Positions 28,967-43,863 of a stretch of 64,000 nucleotides of DNA are shown in pieces. Source of the DNA: Brugia malayi (Eukaryota > Nematoda > Chromadorea > Rhabditida > Onchocercidae); assembly GCF_000002995.4 (NCBI RefSeq), contig NW_025062479.1, positions 19,898,721-19,962,720 of the forward strand, written 5' to 3'. Under the pieces are notes generated by a model. That model was not told the DNA's origin. It saw only the letters and a program-made list of their open reading frames with translations, and did no database searches. The position numbers and the translations under genes are program-made. The stretch's first letter is position 1, and each line of letters starts with the position of its first letter.

Positions 28967-29001
28967 ATATATGATCAAAGAGCTAATTTTTGATCATATA
29001 T
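28967..29001. repeat. 13-bp perfect inverted repeat, 9-nt loop
   Basis: ATATATGATCAAA at 28967-28979 pairs with TTTGATCATATAT at 28989-29001. The hairpin is bracketed by direct copies of CAATATCAG (about 28955 and 29004). Confidence 0.6.
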
Positions 29002-29149
29002 TCAATATCAGCGATATATAAAGAGAAATTTTGCTGATTGATAAAAGAGAGAAAGAAAGAGAAATAGGGCTTTCAAAATGACATGTATAATGGTCAGTCG
29101 TAGGAAGTTGGCAATGTAGCTTTGAAAATAATTATCATAGTTAATCACT

Positions 29150-29345
29150 TCAAAATTTTAAGCGTGAAATTAGAAAAAGAATTTGACGACTGAAATTTTG
29201 TTCAGCATATCAAGAAGGTTAAAAAGTTCAGTGAGTGGACAATTGATAAAATGACAGAGAATCAAAAGATGACGTGTCGTCCTCTGTTAATTATGCAATA
29301 ATTGTGAATCATTTCTTGATGAGATTATGACATACGAACATATAA
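29150..29345 (+). mobile_element. decayed mariner-type transposase fragment
   Basis: From about 29197 the frame reads HIKKVKKFSEW followed by KMTENQKM and a PLLI segment. This matches the mariner transposase core HLKxIGKVKKLxxW...ELTENQK...SSLL. After a +1 shift near 29296, the next frame reads CESFLDEIMTYEH, matching the following NEPFLDRIVTCDEKW block. Order and spacing agree with the family, but stops and the frameshift break it, and the rest of the element dissolves into AAC/AAT repeats after 29345. No terminal inverted repeats were found. It is a dead relic, not an active element. Confidence 0.6.
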
Positions 29346-29639
29346 CAATAACAATAACAACACGCAATAATTGTGACAGCAACAAAATGACAATAATAAT
29401 AATAACAACAACAATAGTGACGACATCAAACACAGCAATTCTCAGTAATTGAGCGGAAAAATTCAAAAGCGCTTTTGAAAAACTGAAATTGTGAAGGATG
29501 GATGAGGTCATTGGTCAAAGTTAAAGTTAGTGTTACAGCAGATTTTTTAATGTTAAACAGAATTGTCATTTTGTGATATTTGCAAAGCAAAATCGATGAG
29601 ATACGAAAGATTTTTCTGTCTTTATTTTACATCGATTAA

Positions 29640-29640
<1 letters not shown>

Positions 29641-29671
<31 letters not shown>
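29641..29671. repeat. 31-nt poly-A tract
   Basis: An uninterrupted run of 31 A, the longest perfect homopolymer noticed. It lies about 300 bases beyond the mariner relic and could be a retroposed tail or simple slippage. Confidence 0.8.
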
Positions 29672-29672
<1 letters not shown>

Positions 29673-31856
29673 AATTTTACTTCGACAACAACGCCTAAAT
29701 CAAAGTCAAACAATGAGCGCTTCAAATTGAAACTAGTCATTATGTCTCATCCGTCAAATTAACTTACTTATATTCACTACTTCCACAAATACAATTGTCA
29801 TCTTCAATTTTAATACTTTTGTGGAGAAATATGCTTTGACAGACGTCGAAAAACAAGAATATATAATCTCCAAAAGTTTGTCAACTATGCTGAAACAATA
29901 AACAAACTTATTTTTCACTGTCAAATTGTATATTATTTGTCATAGTTTCCATTTTGGTCAATAAAAGCATAGCTATTACGAGATCAGTAATTTTTAGAAA
30001 AAAAAACAAGTATTCTTAAAATTTTTTTTATTTTTTATTATTTTAGGTTTAAAAGGAAATTATTATATATTTTTCGTGACAAACAATCTTTCATCACAAA
30101 AAGCCATGTAGATTATTATTGGTTGATATCATTGGTGAATTACTTGAAAATAATAGCCTGGAAAATTATTAATACATTTAATTTCGCTATGCTTTCATGG
30201 CAATCTTAGCTTAAATAATTCAAATATTAAAACAATTTTTATCATCCATTTTACATCGATTATTTTAATCTTACACAATTAGTAATTTAATCAATTATTC
30301 GAATTTAAATCTAGCAAACAATGGTAGAAAATGCTCATTAATTTTGTTGAAGGGAAAGAAAGGAGGAAATACAGCAAGCAACATTTTTATGTAACAACAA
30401 TTTTATTGCCATTTTCTCATTTCTAATTCATTTTCAAATTTTATTTTTTAATTTATGAACAATATATTTGTATTTTCTCTTTTATTTTATAAAGCTTAGC
30501 AAATAAAAATAAGATTAATTTTTTCTTCTAAAGATCCTTTTTTTTTTTCCGTTTCTTTCTCATCTTTAAAATGGTAAAATGTTAAAAGCATCTTTAACAA
30601 TAAATGTATATTCATTTTCTATTTTGAATGATGAAATTTGTTCCTTCAATAAATAAAAAAAAGTTATATTTCAGAAAAAAGAGGAAAATTTGCTTTTTTG
30701 AAATATCAAATTGTCTCTTTTCGCTTCATTTGCTTAATGCTTACAGCTTTCCTCGCAATGTTTAAAGCATATATCGCACTTTTCCTTCGTCTATCATTAA
30801 TGTTTAGCTTAAATATTCGCTTTCTTTTTCTTTTCAATTTGATTTCGTTTTATGCACCATTAACTTACTATCAATTTATATGAATATTAAACTGATAAGC
30901 ATTGGAACTGTGTTAACAATTTCCATTAAAACTATTATCAATGTTATCAATTAAATACTAGCAAAAAAAATTATTGAAAAATTTCTTCATTTTTTTGAAA
31001 TATTAGAACCTTTTATTTCAATAAGTTATTATTGTGAATTGATTTAAATTGAATGATGTAAAATTATATAAGATTAATTAATTCTGAGATTGAATACCTT
31101 AACATTTGATTATTTTTTCTTTTGCAGTGAAACACTAACAAATAATTACAGAATATATTTGTTAGCAATAAACATAGTACAATCACATATTATTTATAGA
31201 ATTGTAATCATATTTAATATCAAATGAGCTCATTATATATTTGGTTTAAAAATATATCAACTACATTTTAATCAACATTTACGAGAAAATGCTAGAAGGT
31301 TGAATTAAAAATTAATGAATTTATTTGTAAAGTAAAAGTGTTGCTATAAAGCTTCTATTAATATAAGTTAATTAGTATCGAAAATGGAAAATAAATTCAG
31401 CAATATTAGAAACATAAATATAGCCATTTTTGCTTAAAAATAATTTAATTGTTTTTAAGTATTTAATCTGATAGTTTTCGGCAACTATTAACGCTATTAC
31501 GCCATTAATTATTATGTAAAAATTATTTCATTTATATTATTTAAACATTCATATCATTAGAAATAGCAACGGATAATGAATGATGTCAGTTTTGACTAAT
31601 TAACTTTAGAATTTCTGTCAAGAGAAAACTAAATCAACCAATGCAATTTTATTAGAAACAATCAAAACTAACAAAAATGATAGAAAGAAGGAGAGATATA
31701 TAGTTATCAGCTTTCTCAGTACATTGGTAATTTAATCAACATTCCTTACTTTCCTTAGTCTTCTTCTCCTTCAGAATGATGTCATTTTCAAATTTGTAAT
31801 TTAAGGCCTACGAAAATTTATAAACAAATATCACAATTTATCAAGAATGAAGAGAG

Positions 31857-31922
31857 AGTGCATGTATATGTCGCTGTGTGTGTATGTGTTTGTATGTATG
31901 TGTTGTGTTTATGTGTACATAT
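31857..31922. repeat. TG/TATG microsatellite
   Basis: Alternating TGTG, TATG and GTTTG steps, similar in type to the array at 7.75 kb. Confidence 0.75.
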
Positions 31923-34900
31923 TTAGGATTTAATTTTATTTTAATCTAGGAAGAAATTTTTCTGCTCAGAAAGAGTGGCAAGATCAAAAAATTAGTTGAA
32001 GTGTTATGATTTGTCAGGCATTATTACTACTACCATAATCGTTATTATTATCAATTACTGTTGCCATTAATCTTAATATTATTATTGCTAAAGTAGGGAA
32101 ATTAGTTGAAATAAAAAACGAGCAAAATACGAAGTTTTTTCTTTTTTTTTTGTTTGATTTTTCCATTAGCTAATATACTACAATCAAAAATAAGCGAAAA
32201 AAAGGACCGAACTGAAAATAAAATAACAGAAATTGAAAGTAATTTTAAATTACATTTTCCTTTCTTTGTTCAATAAAAATTTGTTCATAAGTTCAATTTA
32301 AATAAAATAAATTATGTAATGTAAGAAGAAAATTATATAAAGGCGAATGAAAATTAAAAAAGCGGAAGATTTTACTTTTCTTTCTTCTTTTTTTTCGAAA
32401 AATCCTTTTAGGCTTAATAACTCTTTAATACTTTTTGTTTTTTCATTTTCGTTTTCAGACTTCCTTTGCATTTTCTTTTCATATTCATTCATTTTCTTTA
32501 TGTGACAAAAAAAAAAAAATGACGCATTGTTTTTTTTCTGTTTTCTAGAAATCGAAATCGCTAAACAAAAGTATTTTATTTAGTTCAAAAAATTATTCAC
32601 TATTTGAAATATAATGCATTTTTTTTAGTAACAAATACTTTCCAAATACTTTGTTAACAGAAATAAAAAATAAAATAAACAAAAATACTTTTCTTTTTTC
32701 ACATTTCATCAACTTCCTTACATTCCTTATTTATGGAATGATCGTTGCTTAATATTCGGAAAATATTATTTTTTCGGATAATCATTTACTCTTTCTGTGT
32801 CTTTTTCTCTCTGACACTTATTGTCTCTTTTCTTCTCAGGTATTAGATCATTTTATTTGATGTAATTCCAGCAGTGAAGACCAAACCTGATACGATGTAA
32901 ATATTTTCTCGAATAATAAAATTCTCCATCTTTACCTATTGGTTTTACATTCCAGTCAACGTGACCTTATCCAATGTTTATAATCATTTTGACTGCAAAA
33001 ATTTTCGCTTTTTTTTCTTTCAAAAACAACAATGTATATTTACTGGGAAATCATTTTTAGATATCAAATATATATTTTTGTATCACAGTTCTTTTCATTT
33101 TATCAATATGACAAATTGCGGAAATTTTTCTTTTTTCATCAACAATATATATGAATTATCAGCAGTAATTTGCACTACTTTTTACTTATCAATTATTAAA
33201 AGAAACTTTTATTTTTATTCCCTATATTTTTTATTATAATTGCAACACCACTTTGATAAACAAACTTCTTTGATATTATTAAACGTGGAATCACTAAGAA
33301 TCTTACTCTGCTTGAACTATTAAAACTTTGTGTTTCTTTTAACTAACTACAACCAAATTAAATTACCTTTCTATATAAAAAGAATATACCAAAAAAAAAA
33401 GAAAAAAAAAAAAACAGAAATATTTAAAATTTATTCTTTCCTAGTTATTTTATTTTTAATTAAGCTTGAACTCGTACTGTTAGGTGAATTTACGTAACAT
33501 TTAATTATATTATTTGTTTATTATTGTAAAATATGCATCATTCTCCTTACTTGTATCACATCCTGTAATAATTGTACATAGTGTTAAACAAATTTGAATA
33601 TTGTTTAATCTATTTTATAATTAGTCTTATAATTTTTATAATTATATTCTTCCATTTTATAATTTCATAATTAGTTATGTTTTTTATAAATATTTATTAT
33701 TTACTAAATATTTGTATTTATTAATTTATAAAATTTTTAATGAATTACTCATTTAAATTTCATTTTTTTTACCCTTTTTTCATCTTTTCCTCTCTTTTCT
33801 CCTCTAATTTAAAATTATAACACTAAATATTTATTATTTAGTAAGATTTTTTAATGAAAAAATAAAATCGAAATATTTTAATTAATTTTTTCTGTTTTCC
33901 ATTTTTTATTCTAGAAATAACATTTGTTTCTGATCAAGTAAAAAAATTTTTTTCAATGGCAACTGAAAGAGAGGCATTAGTTGATAAAATACAATGATGC
34001 AATTAGATATATTTCTTTCGAAATTTTACTGATAAAAAAAAATGGATAATAGATTTTCAAGTATTTAAACTAAGCTTTCATTTTTCTTATTCATTAATGA
34101 TCATTAATTTTACATTCATTAATTCATTATTTACAATATTACATATTAACATATGTACCATTTACGTCATTTACGTCATTTATAGCATTGAAACGCTTCA
34201 TTTTAAAACTTTTTTTTTTGTTTTCTGCAGCAGAACAAAAAAAGAAAAGAAAAATTTTTCATTGCAAACTATATTTTTTACAAATTTTTTTTTTTTTTAG
34301 TTTAGCATGCAGATTTTTCTTTTCTTTTTTTTTTTTTTTTGCAAATTTCTTTTTGGAAATTGATGAAAGGAAAGAAAAAAGAACTAGATGACATCAAATG
34401 AGAAGAGAAGAAGAAGAAATTAAATTAGCATTTCATAAACTAATCATCAATTCCATAACAACTGTTATTGAAAATATTCACAAATTTCTCACAATACTTT
34501 TATTTATTTTTTTTTTTTCTTGCAAATATTCAGATTTTCGATATTTGTGAATTTTCACAAACTTTTATATTAATTGATTTATCTGAATTAATTTTTCGTA
34601 TTTTTTAACTGCACTTTTTACAAAACATTTATTCATCCAATATCCGAATGAAAAAATTGTATATATATCAAGTTGAAGTAATATTCCATCATTTGTTCTA
34701 AATATTACTGAACATACTTGAGATTATGATTATACCCGTCATGACTTTTTCCTTAAATTTGAAATCTTAACGATTTATCAAAAGATAAAAATATTCATTG
34801 GTTGAAAATTTATAAGCAAAAAAAAAAAAAAAAAAAAGTTATGAAAGCAATTTGAACATATTGGGATATATTCATTATACATTATGATAATTTTGATAAG

Positions 34901-37499
34901 ATATCACTACCATTAAATACATATTGCCTTGTGATAATTTCCATGAAATGTCGTTGTCATTTAGTTGATATCTATTTAAACTGCAATAAGACAATGATCG
35001 TTTTTATACTTTCGGTTTATTTATTTATTTTTGTTAATATTTTAAACAATTGAATTAGGCATAATTTTTTCTTATTATTCAATAATTATGAAAGTTACCA
35101 CTAATTAATAAATTTTTCGATTCTTAACTTTTTCTTCAAAAATCAAAATTTTAAAATAGCGATTTTAAAGTCATAGCTAAACACATAGCTATTTCATTTC
35201 AATACTTTCATTTTCTAAATCACTTTTTTTGACATTTTTCGAAAAAAACGCAAATATTGTAAATGATAGTAATTTTCAAAATAATCACTGAAAATGGATT
35301 TTAGCTCATTTTAAAAATTATTTGATAATTCTCTGAAATAAATCATTATTTTTTTTTCTTTTTTTAATCAATGCCCTTCGTTTTTAAATCTAATTTCTAA
35401 AAATTTGAAACCTAAAATTACTAAATAAATTTTGTTACATTTAATCTTAATTGTGGCAAAAATTTTATTAACTTTTTTTAGTAAAGTAAAAGTATGAATA
35501 CCTAATTTAATATATTTCTAATACATAAATCTTCATCTTATTTTTTCACCCATTATAACAAACTTTTTAGTATAGCTCAATCTATTCTTCTCATCCATTT
35601 TAGTTCTGTGCATTTGAAATGAAGCTAATAGAATATTGGCTGAAAGTTATTCAAAAAAAAAAAAAAAAAATTCAAAAAAAAGAAATGAATTACTTAAAAC
35701 AAGAATACTCTACTTTGTTAGATCCTTTGCTCTTCCTTTTTTCCCTATTTTTCATTATTTCCACCATAAAAAAGTTAAATGAACCAATAATGAATGACAT
35801 TTGGAACATTAAATTTTGTCTAAAACTCAGATTTGAATATTTGTATTATATGATTAAAACTTTATATATATATATATGCATAAAAGCTAGATTGAATTTT
35901 CTATTTTCATCAAATCTCTTTGGGAAAAGAATGAAATATTTCTTTTGCTCATAAATGGAGAAATCAGCCAGTAATAGCAATAGAGTAAACTTTACTTTTT
36001 CTCGTGTCTTTCATCATTTTATTCTCATTCAAATTTAGCAAACAAAAAAAAAAAAGTTTTTTCCTTATTTATTATTCCTTACCAAATATTTATTTCAATT
36101 ATGGCTAATTTTTCATCTCAAAGGGAATATTTTGCCATCTTTAATTAAATATAAAGAATTGAAATTGCAAATTTGTTGCAAAAATAATACTGGAATATGT
36201 GATATGAAAATATTCAAATAACTAAATCTATGAAAGAGTTATGCAAATAAAGGAAGAAAAGATTAAATGAAATAAGCTAAAAGAGACAAAGGTTCAAGTC
36301 TAAGTATGTGACAGTCCTTTTCTTAAGAAAGTGCCTAAGTCTTAAATGACATCATCGATACTTATTTACAAATTTGTTTAAATTTTAAATTCTCTACTAA
36401 AAAGGGTAGTTAGAAAAGTAAGAAAGAGAAAGCATTTTAAAATTCTTTAATTTTTTTCTTTTTCTTTTGCTTTCTTTTCTTCTTTCCTCACTCATTTTCT
36501 TTGTTGTAATTTAAAACAATAATTTCATTTTATTAAAAAAAAACAAAACAAAACAGGCAAAAAATAACGGTAGTAATTTTGTTTTTTGCTTCCTTTGAGC
36601 AATGACATCATTTGACATCATATTTTAATTCTTTGCTGTCATACTTTTTTTTCAATCTATCACATTTGCTTCTCTCTTTTTAAATTCTTTTTTATCTTTA
36701 TTTGTCCTTTTCTTGTACTTGGTTAATTTTGTATTAATTTCATATCAAATAATGCAGCAAATTACTGTTAGCATAAGATAAAATGGAAAAAAGAGAAAAG
36801 CATCTAAAAGATCAATGCAATTACTTTAATTTAAGACATACTTTACTAATAGCTTACTGTTATCATTATTACTATTATTGTTTATATTATAACTATTACT
36901 GTTATTATCATTGCTATTGACATCATCGCTGTTATTATTACTATCGTTAATATTATTCACCATCAACTGCTCCATAAAATTTCCAGTACAGATTTTGAAA
37001 ATAATTCAGTGAAATTGCTTAAGTGTAAATTTAAGCTAAATTAGTCATTTCAATTTCAATTTAATTAACCAAACTAAACACAATCCTTAGTGAATTTATG
37101 GTGTCTTCAAACTATCCAATTTGATGACGTAATAAATGAGCAGTTTTCTTTCTTTCTTTGTTCCTTTCACATACTCACTCTTTCTCTCTCTTTTCTCTAA
37201 ATTCTGAAACAATAAGTATTTCAAAAATAAACAAATACTATAAAAATGCTTGTCGTTATTTTTTTTCTTCTACCATTTCATTTCGAAATTTGTTCAAATA
37301 ATAATAAAAAAGCCGCTCAAGGCATAGAAGTACTGATGAGATAATGATGATGTGATAAGAAGAAATCTTTTTTTTTTTTGTTTGAAAAATTATTTTCTTG
37401 ATGTCATTGTTAAGATGACACTTTCCGCCATTCTTTCTTTTCATTTATTTTACTTATTTCATTTTTGAACAGCAGCGAACACTTTTTTTTTTTTTTATT

Positions 37500-37900
37500 A
37501 CTCTTTTCAACTGGATTATAATATTAATAATAATAAAAATAATGAAATAATAATATAATATATAATAAAAAGTAAAAATATAATAATATAACATAATATA
37601 TATAATATATAACAGTGATAATATGTATAATAGTTATGAATAATAATATAATATATGATAGTGATAACGATAATAATGATTATAATAATAAATAAACAGT
37701 GATGATATAAGTAATAATATTATAATAAGCATGATAATTATGACAATAGTAATAACTACAACGTAATAATGATATTATTATCGTAATAAACAATAATAAT
37801 AATAAAAGTGTGATAAGTAGTAATAGCGATAATAGAGTAATAATATTAATACCATTAATATAATAATAATAATAATAATAAATATAATAAGAATATAATA
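37500..37900. repeat. TAATA/AATAAT satellite-like block
   Basis: About 400 bases built almost entirely of AATAAT, ATATAATA and GATAAT steps. Its translations contain only Ile/Asn/Tyr/Leu-type residues. Another such field, ATT-type, precedes it at 36.85-36.95 kb. Confidence 0.8.
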
Positions 37901-40900
37901 AGATGTGATTTGCTCCACAGCGATACACTTAAATCAATGCTTTTATAAATATGAGATGATAATCATGATAATGGTAAATGAATAGTGCCATTTAGAACAA
38001 TTTAGTTTTAAAAAAATGAAAGATTTAGGGAAAAAGAAGAGATTTATAAAATTTTTCGGACTCGTACGTGATTAGTTAGCACACGTACGTACGCTCAGAT
38101 AAACACGCAGAATTTTACTAATATTTTATAAATATGTAAAAATAAATATGTGTTAGCGATAAAATTAATCGAATAAAACAATCATTCTGGCCATAACACA
38201 TTTCTCATTTCCGGTCTAAATCAGTATGTGCTTTATCAATTATTTCCGGAAAATTACCTTGCATTAATGAGAATAATTTTTACATAATACCGGTATTATC
38301 ACTTATCTTTTTTTTTCAAATTAAAAATTAAAATATTATAAATTATTTTAACTTAATTAATTAGTTCACATTTAAAATCCATGCATTCTAAGTCAAAATA
38401 ATAAATTTGAGATTTTATTTTGTTTGCAATATTTTAGATGCTTTAGTTTGATTTGTGTTTTAATTTGATAATAATAGAAAAAATAAATGATAAGAATGAT
38501 TCGCTTAATTAATTAATAAATATTTTAATCGCTTGTATCTTTCCTCTTTTTTCACCTTTTTAAATTCGTTTTTTTAATAAAAGAAAAACTTTATAACGCT
38601 TTATTTTAAATCGTTAAAATCTTAAATACGTTTTTTTTTTTTTTCTTAATTTATTGTCATCGTATCACTGATGATAAAACTTGTTTAATATCATTCTCAT
38701 AAATTAATATTATTATTCATATCCCAAATCAAATTATCATATTTCTACATTTCTTTATATATCGAATTTACCTTTTTTACATGTATCAAAAAAAGAAAAA
38801 ATACTGCAAATGGTTGGAAAAAAAAAAACATAATTTTGACATATTAGTGATAAAATATGATATAATTATTATGTAACAAAAAGATAAAATAGAATTGATT
38901 TATTAAAATGAAGTAAATATTTAATTTAACTTATAACGTTCTGTGGATCGTGACGTAAGTTGAAATTCCAATTAACGTGTAATACAATTCATGACGATGT
39001 TACAATCATATCAATTGATATTTAGGTGAACTTGAAAAAAAAGAATTTTCTGTAAATTTAATTTTTTTTTAGAAATTATTTGATTATTTGGTAACATTTA
39101 AGCCGAAAAGCTATGAAAAAATTTTTTATTGAAACATTTCAAATATTTTACAACATTTACCTTTCATATTTCTTAAAAAAGATGAAATAATTATAAAACT
39201 TAATGAAATAACAATAAAAAATTTAATTTAATTTTTATAAGTTTATGCAGAATGCTTGATTAATTAATTAATTAGTTAATCGTTTTTTTTTTTTTAAATG
39301 AACATCATAATAATAAATATTTCGCCTCGTTTTTTTTTTTTTTTTGCTGAAAGAAAATAATTCTTTTTATTTATATTCATATCGCATTTCTATTTTTGAT
39401 TTTAAATCTTAAAACTTGGTTTAAAAAAAAAAAATTTCCGCCTTTTGTGTTAATTACAATTTTCCATTTTAATTAGCGCCTTTTAAATAATAATAGATTT
39501 TTTTTAAATATCACATCAATAAATTATTAGTTGCTCATTTCCATCCTTTACCTTTATCTAATTTCAATTTTTGAAATTTAAATTGTTTAAATATTATTCA
39601 TTTCTTTATTTAACAACTCGAATTCATTTCGTTTTGTCAAATCGCTTCAAAACATGAAAAAATGAAGAAAATATTTTTGAAAAGTTTTTAATAATTACAA
39701 TAAATTTCCCCTTTTGTCTAAAAAAATTTTCATCATTTGTTTTTTTTTTTTTTTTTTTTAAATCTATTCAAATTTGTTATTATATTAAAATAATACAACG
39801 TTTAGTAAAAAAATTTTAGAGTTAAACATTTTATAGTGATGATGCAACATTTCTCACCATATTTGAAAATTTCCCTTAATAAACTATTTCATCATAAAAA
39901 TATTTGCATTAAAAAAAAATTTTTTTTTTTTATTTTTTAACTCTCTCATTCTAAGCCTGAGATATTTTTTTGTTATTATTAACAATTTGGTTAAAAATAA
40001 ATATTTTATCGTTAACATTCCATCAAATTTAATGATCTGATTCATAAATTCTGTTTTTGATAAATATTAAAAGTTTTCATTTAAAAAAAAAAAAAAAAAA
40101 ATGAAAACAAAGAATGAAAGAAGCAAAAAAAAATTGCAATGAATTTTGATTATTATTACTATTATTGAAAACAGTAAATAAATGAATGAATAAATAAAAA
40201 ATAAACAAGCAAACAAATAAATAATGTATATAATTTAATTAAAATTTATTGCAAAGATTTATTTTACACTTTGCTTTTTTGTCTTGATTTAAAATTTGTT
40301 TAACGCAAAGATTTTATTTCTAATTTAATCATTATTTTATGCAATAATTTATTTGGTATAATGCAATTAATATTTTAACTAATTGTTGTCATGTAGCTTC
40401 TGGTACTATCCATAACAATAAGAATATTTATGTCTTTTTTTTCTAGGAGTAATAATAAACATTTCGTATTAATTATGCTTATTAGTTTAATAATTAATAT
40501 GAACAAATTTAACTGCAAATATAATCATCACTTTTATCACTACTGTTAATACATGAATTTGAATCTGACTCCAAACTTTCCAAACATAATTATCATTTTT
40601 ATAAATATATTTATCACTTTTACTATTATCATTATCAGTATACACTTATATTAAATAATTTTCTTTTATCAATTAATACCATTATTATTTTAATATCATG
40701 AAAATTGATTATTATTAATTATTTTGATATCAAATATTATTATTACAGTTAATCACAAACAAACCACTGAATGACTCAAATTTCAAATTTCACTTTACTG
40801 CAACATTTCTCATTCATTTTTTTCATTGTTTATTGTTTGACGAATGGAAATTTCTATTTTTATGTTTGTAAAGTTTTTTTTTAAAAAAAAACAAAGGTTA

Positions 40901-42766
40901 CTTTACGTTTATAACTATCTGCCATGTACATTTGGCATATTCACATAAACAGACATATAATATCATAGCAATGCAATTTTATTTTTTTTCTTTTTTTTTT
41001 TTTAAAAAAAAGTTAAATCCAAAAACAAACAATTTTCATTCCATTTTTCATTTTTTTTTTTCATTTAAGCATTTAAAGAATTGTGGAAAATGAATCATTT
41101 AAAAATTTATTATCACTTTATTTGTTGATAATATTTCGATATTTATCATTGCTACGAATGGCACAAATTTGTTTCTATAACTCTTCCAACTATCGCTTTT
41201 TCTAAAAAATGTGAATTTATATTTCAATATTTTAAATTAATGAAAAGAAAATATAATTGAAAAAAAAAGTGATGGTAGGAAAATGTTTAAAATATTTTAT
41301 CAAACGATAGCTTTATTTTCTAGCTTATTTTTCAATAACGTTTGATAAAATTAGTTTCAATTTGATTTCTTGATTTCTTTTTATTGATGAAATAAAATCT
41401 AAATACATTCTTTTCGCTTTTTACAATAACTTCAGTAAATTTCGAAAAACTTCAAAATTATTTGACAGTAAATCCTTGACAAAATTTGTTGATGTTATTA
41501 CTGATAATGAATTGATGGCAAGTTATAATTGATAATCAGCAGCATTGATAACGGTGATGATAATGATATTAATACAAGCAATATCATATATCAAGAGAGA
41601 TAACCGTCTTCTTTTTAATTTTATGATTAGGATAAGAAAACGACAATGGTAATGGTGATAAAAGATTTAGCATTGATAATCATATTTAAAATAATAAATG
41701 TAATAATTATAGCTAATAATACTTATTTAATCATAATTGGTATATCACAATGTATTGATTATCATATCACTATGTCTTTTTTTTTTTCTGTAGTCATGTC
41801 ATTTGTTTATCAGTGCACCAATTATCAAAAATCTGATTATCGATGTAATTGATAACTCGTATCTCTGCAAATATTTATTCATCTATTTTATTTCTTCGTT
41901 TTTTTTTTTTTTATTATTAACATTAAACTCTTTTCTACACTCAATTTTTAAATTTAGAAAGATTTTTTCACAAAAAATATTTAAATTATTCTGTTTAAAT
42001 TATTTTCACAAAAAAATATCTATTTTCAAAAACTGATAATTATTTTTTAAAATATATTTTGTGCATTTATTTTGCAAATTTTTGATTGCTGATTCTTTTT
42101 TGTTAATTTCTTTCCAACTTTTAATTACCGGATATGACATTTGATCTTCAATATTATGAATTTTTATAAATTAATTAAAAAACGCCTAATATAGCCTATT
42201 TTTACTCAGAATAGCTTATTTTATATTTATTAATTTAAAAATGAGCAAGCAAAAGAATGCTTAATAAGCAAACAGTGATGAATACGAGAAAAAAGAAAAT
42301 GATTGTTAAAAAGTAATCAATTATCATTTTTCTTCTTTAGTTTATCATTTGTAACAGTTATCAGTTGTAACTGTACATCGTTTTCATTAATATAGCTGGT
42401 AAGTGGTAATAGCTTTATTTTTTATTTTTTTAAAGGATGAGAAATTAGCAAAATAATTTAGAGGCTAATTCTTAATAATATTATAAAGTAAAGAAATAAA
42501 TTGGACGGATTTTTTACAGATTTCAAATTGACGCATCAAATTTAGCAAAACCTTTAATTTAACAAAACAATTTAAATATTTATGATTTGAACATACCATT
42601 TGATAAATTGGAATAAATTACTAACAAAAGCTGTTAGTAATGGATTACTGGAGCAATAACATGCATGACACAATCGCTTTGCATTTGTCATTAGCGCCTA
42701 TAATTGTTCAAAATTTTCATCTATACCAATTTAATAAAATCTATTTCAATGAATCAAAAACTGGTC

Positions 42767-42832
42767 CCATCACATTCAAATTTTTATTGCAAATTTGAAT
42801 GTGATGGATTTCATTAAAAATTTGAATGTGAA
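42767..42832. repeat. 17-bp perfect hairpin plus a third copy of its arm
   Basis: CCATCACATTCAAATTT (42767-42783) pairs perfectly with AAATTTGAATGTGATGG (42791-42807) across a 7-nt loop. AAATTTGAATGTGA recurs immediately downstream at about 42819-42832. This could be a transposon end, a small MITE-like relic or a transcribed hairpin. Confidence 0.7.
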
Positions 42833-43512
42833 AATTTCTAATTTAAATACATTTCAAGAAAAGGAAGAAAAAAAAAGAGCGATAAAAAGATAAAGTTGAA
42901 ATTTTCAATTAAAAAATAATTCAACTGGTTATGCTACATTAATTTTTATAACAATTTTAATTAGTTAAAGAATCCATCAGAAATTGCATTTATGCGAAAC
43001 ATTAATATTCGACGCATTTTATGCAAGGAAAAATTTTTTTTTTAATCTGAGAAATGAAAAAGACGACAAATTAAATAAGTAAAAAGTCATAATTTTTTGA
43101 AATCTTTGGAAAGGATAAAATATTTTAGTAAAGAAAAAAAATAGAAAAAAATTCCTCAATAAATTAAATTATTAGTTCATTTCTTTTTATTTCTTTTTTG
43201 TTTTTTTGCAAAGATTTTTTATCCATCAAAATTTTATCTTTTATTGAAAATCAAAAACTTTTCTCTTTCTTTTCTTTTTTATCTTTCCTAACCCAAAATG
43301 AGTGAGAGAAGAAGAGACAAATGATAATTTTATAGATTTCCTTTCAAAGAAAATCATTTATGTTCGATTTTTTTTTTTTTTTTTTTTTTTAAAAAGTCAT
43401 TTTAAGTTATCGCGTAAAACTATTATTTTTTACACCAAAAATTATTCATTTTATTTTACTATCATAAATGAATATAATTTTGATATTCATTTCATTCGAG
43501 AGGACAGGAAAG

Positions 43513-43519
43513 GATGAAG

Positions 43520-43550
<31 letters not shown>

Positions 43551-43561
43551 AAGTAGAGAGA
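43513..43561. repeat. GA microsatellite
   Basis: GAAGGAGAGAAGAGAGAGAG-type array with an uninterrupted GA core of about 24 bases. The opposite strand reads as a Ser/Leu run. Confidence 0.85.
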
Positions 43562-43863
43562 AATAAAATCAAAAAAAGGAAGTGAAAGAAGGCATAAAAG
43601 AAATGAATGAATAATTTATTTATTTTTATTATTTTTCTTATGAAACCTATGACAATTTTATGTGAATTTTTTTTATTCTTGGAAGTAAACATAACCCATT
43701 AACATTGTGAAATATTATACCTCTCCTATATATAAGTTAAATTCGTTCCTCTTTTCGCAAGAGAATTCTTATTGTATTTAATAATTTTTACAAAAATTTA
43801 TTATTATTTAAAAAAAATAAACTATTAGTGTTGCGGTGGAGAAGCATTCTCTTTCTTTTGTCC

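Noticed and set aside
32961..33239. 92-codon frame after a TACATTCCAG acceptor-like sequence
   Set aside because: Phe/Ile/Tyr-rich composition matches AT-rich background. No partner exon or recognisable motif.
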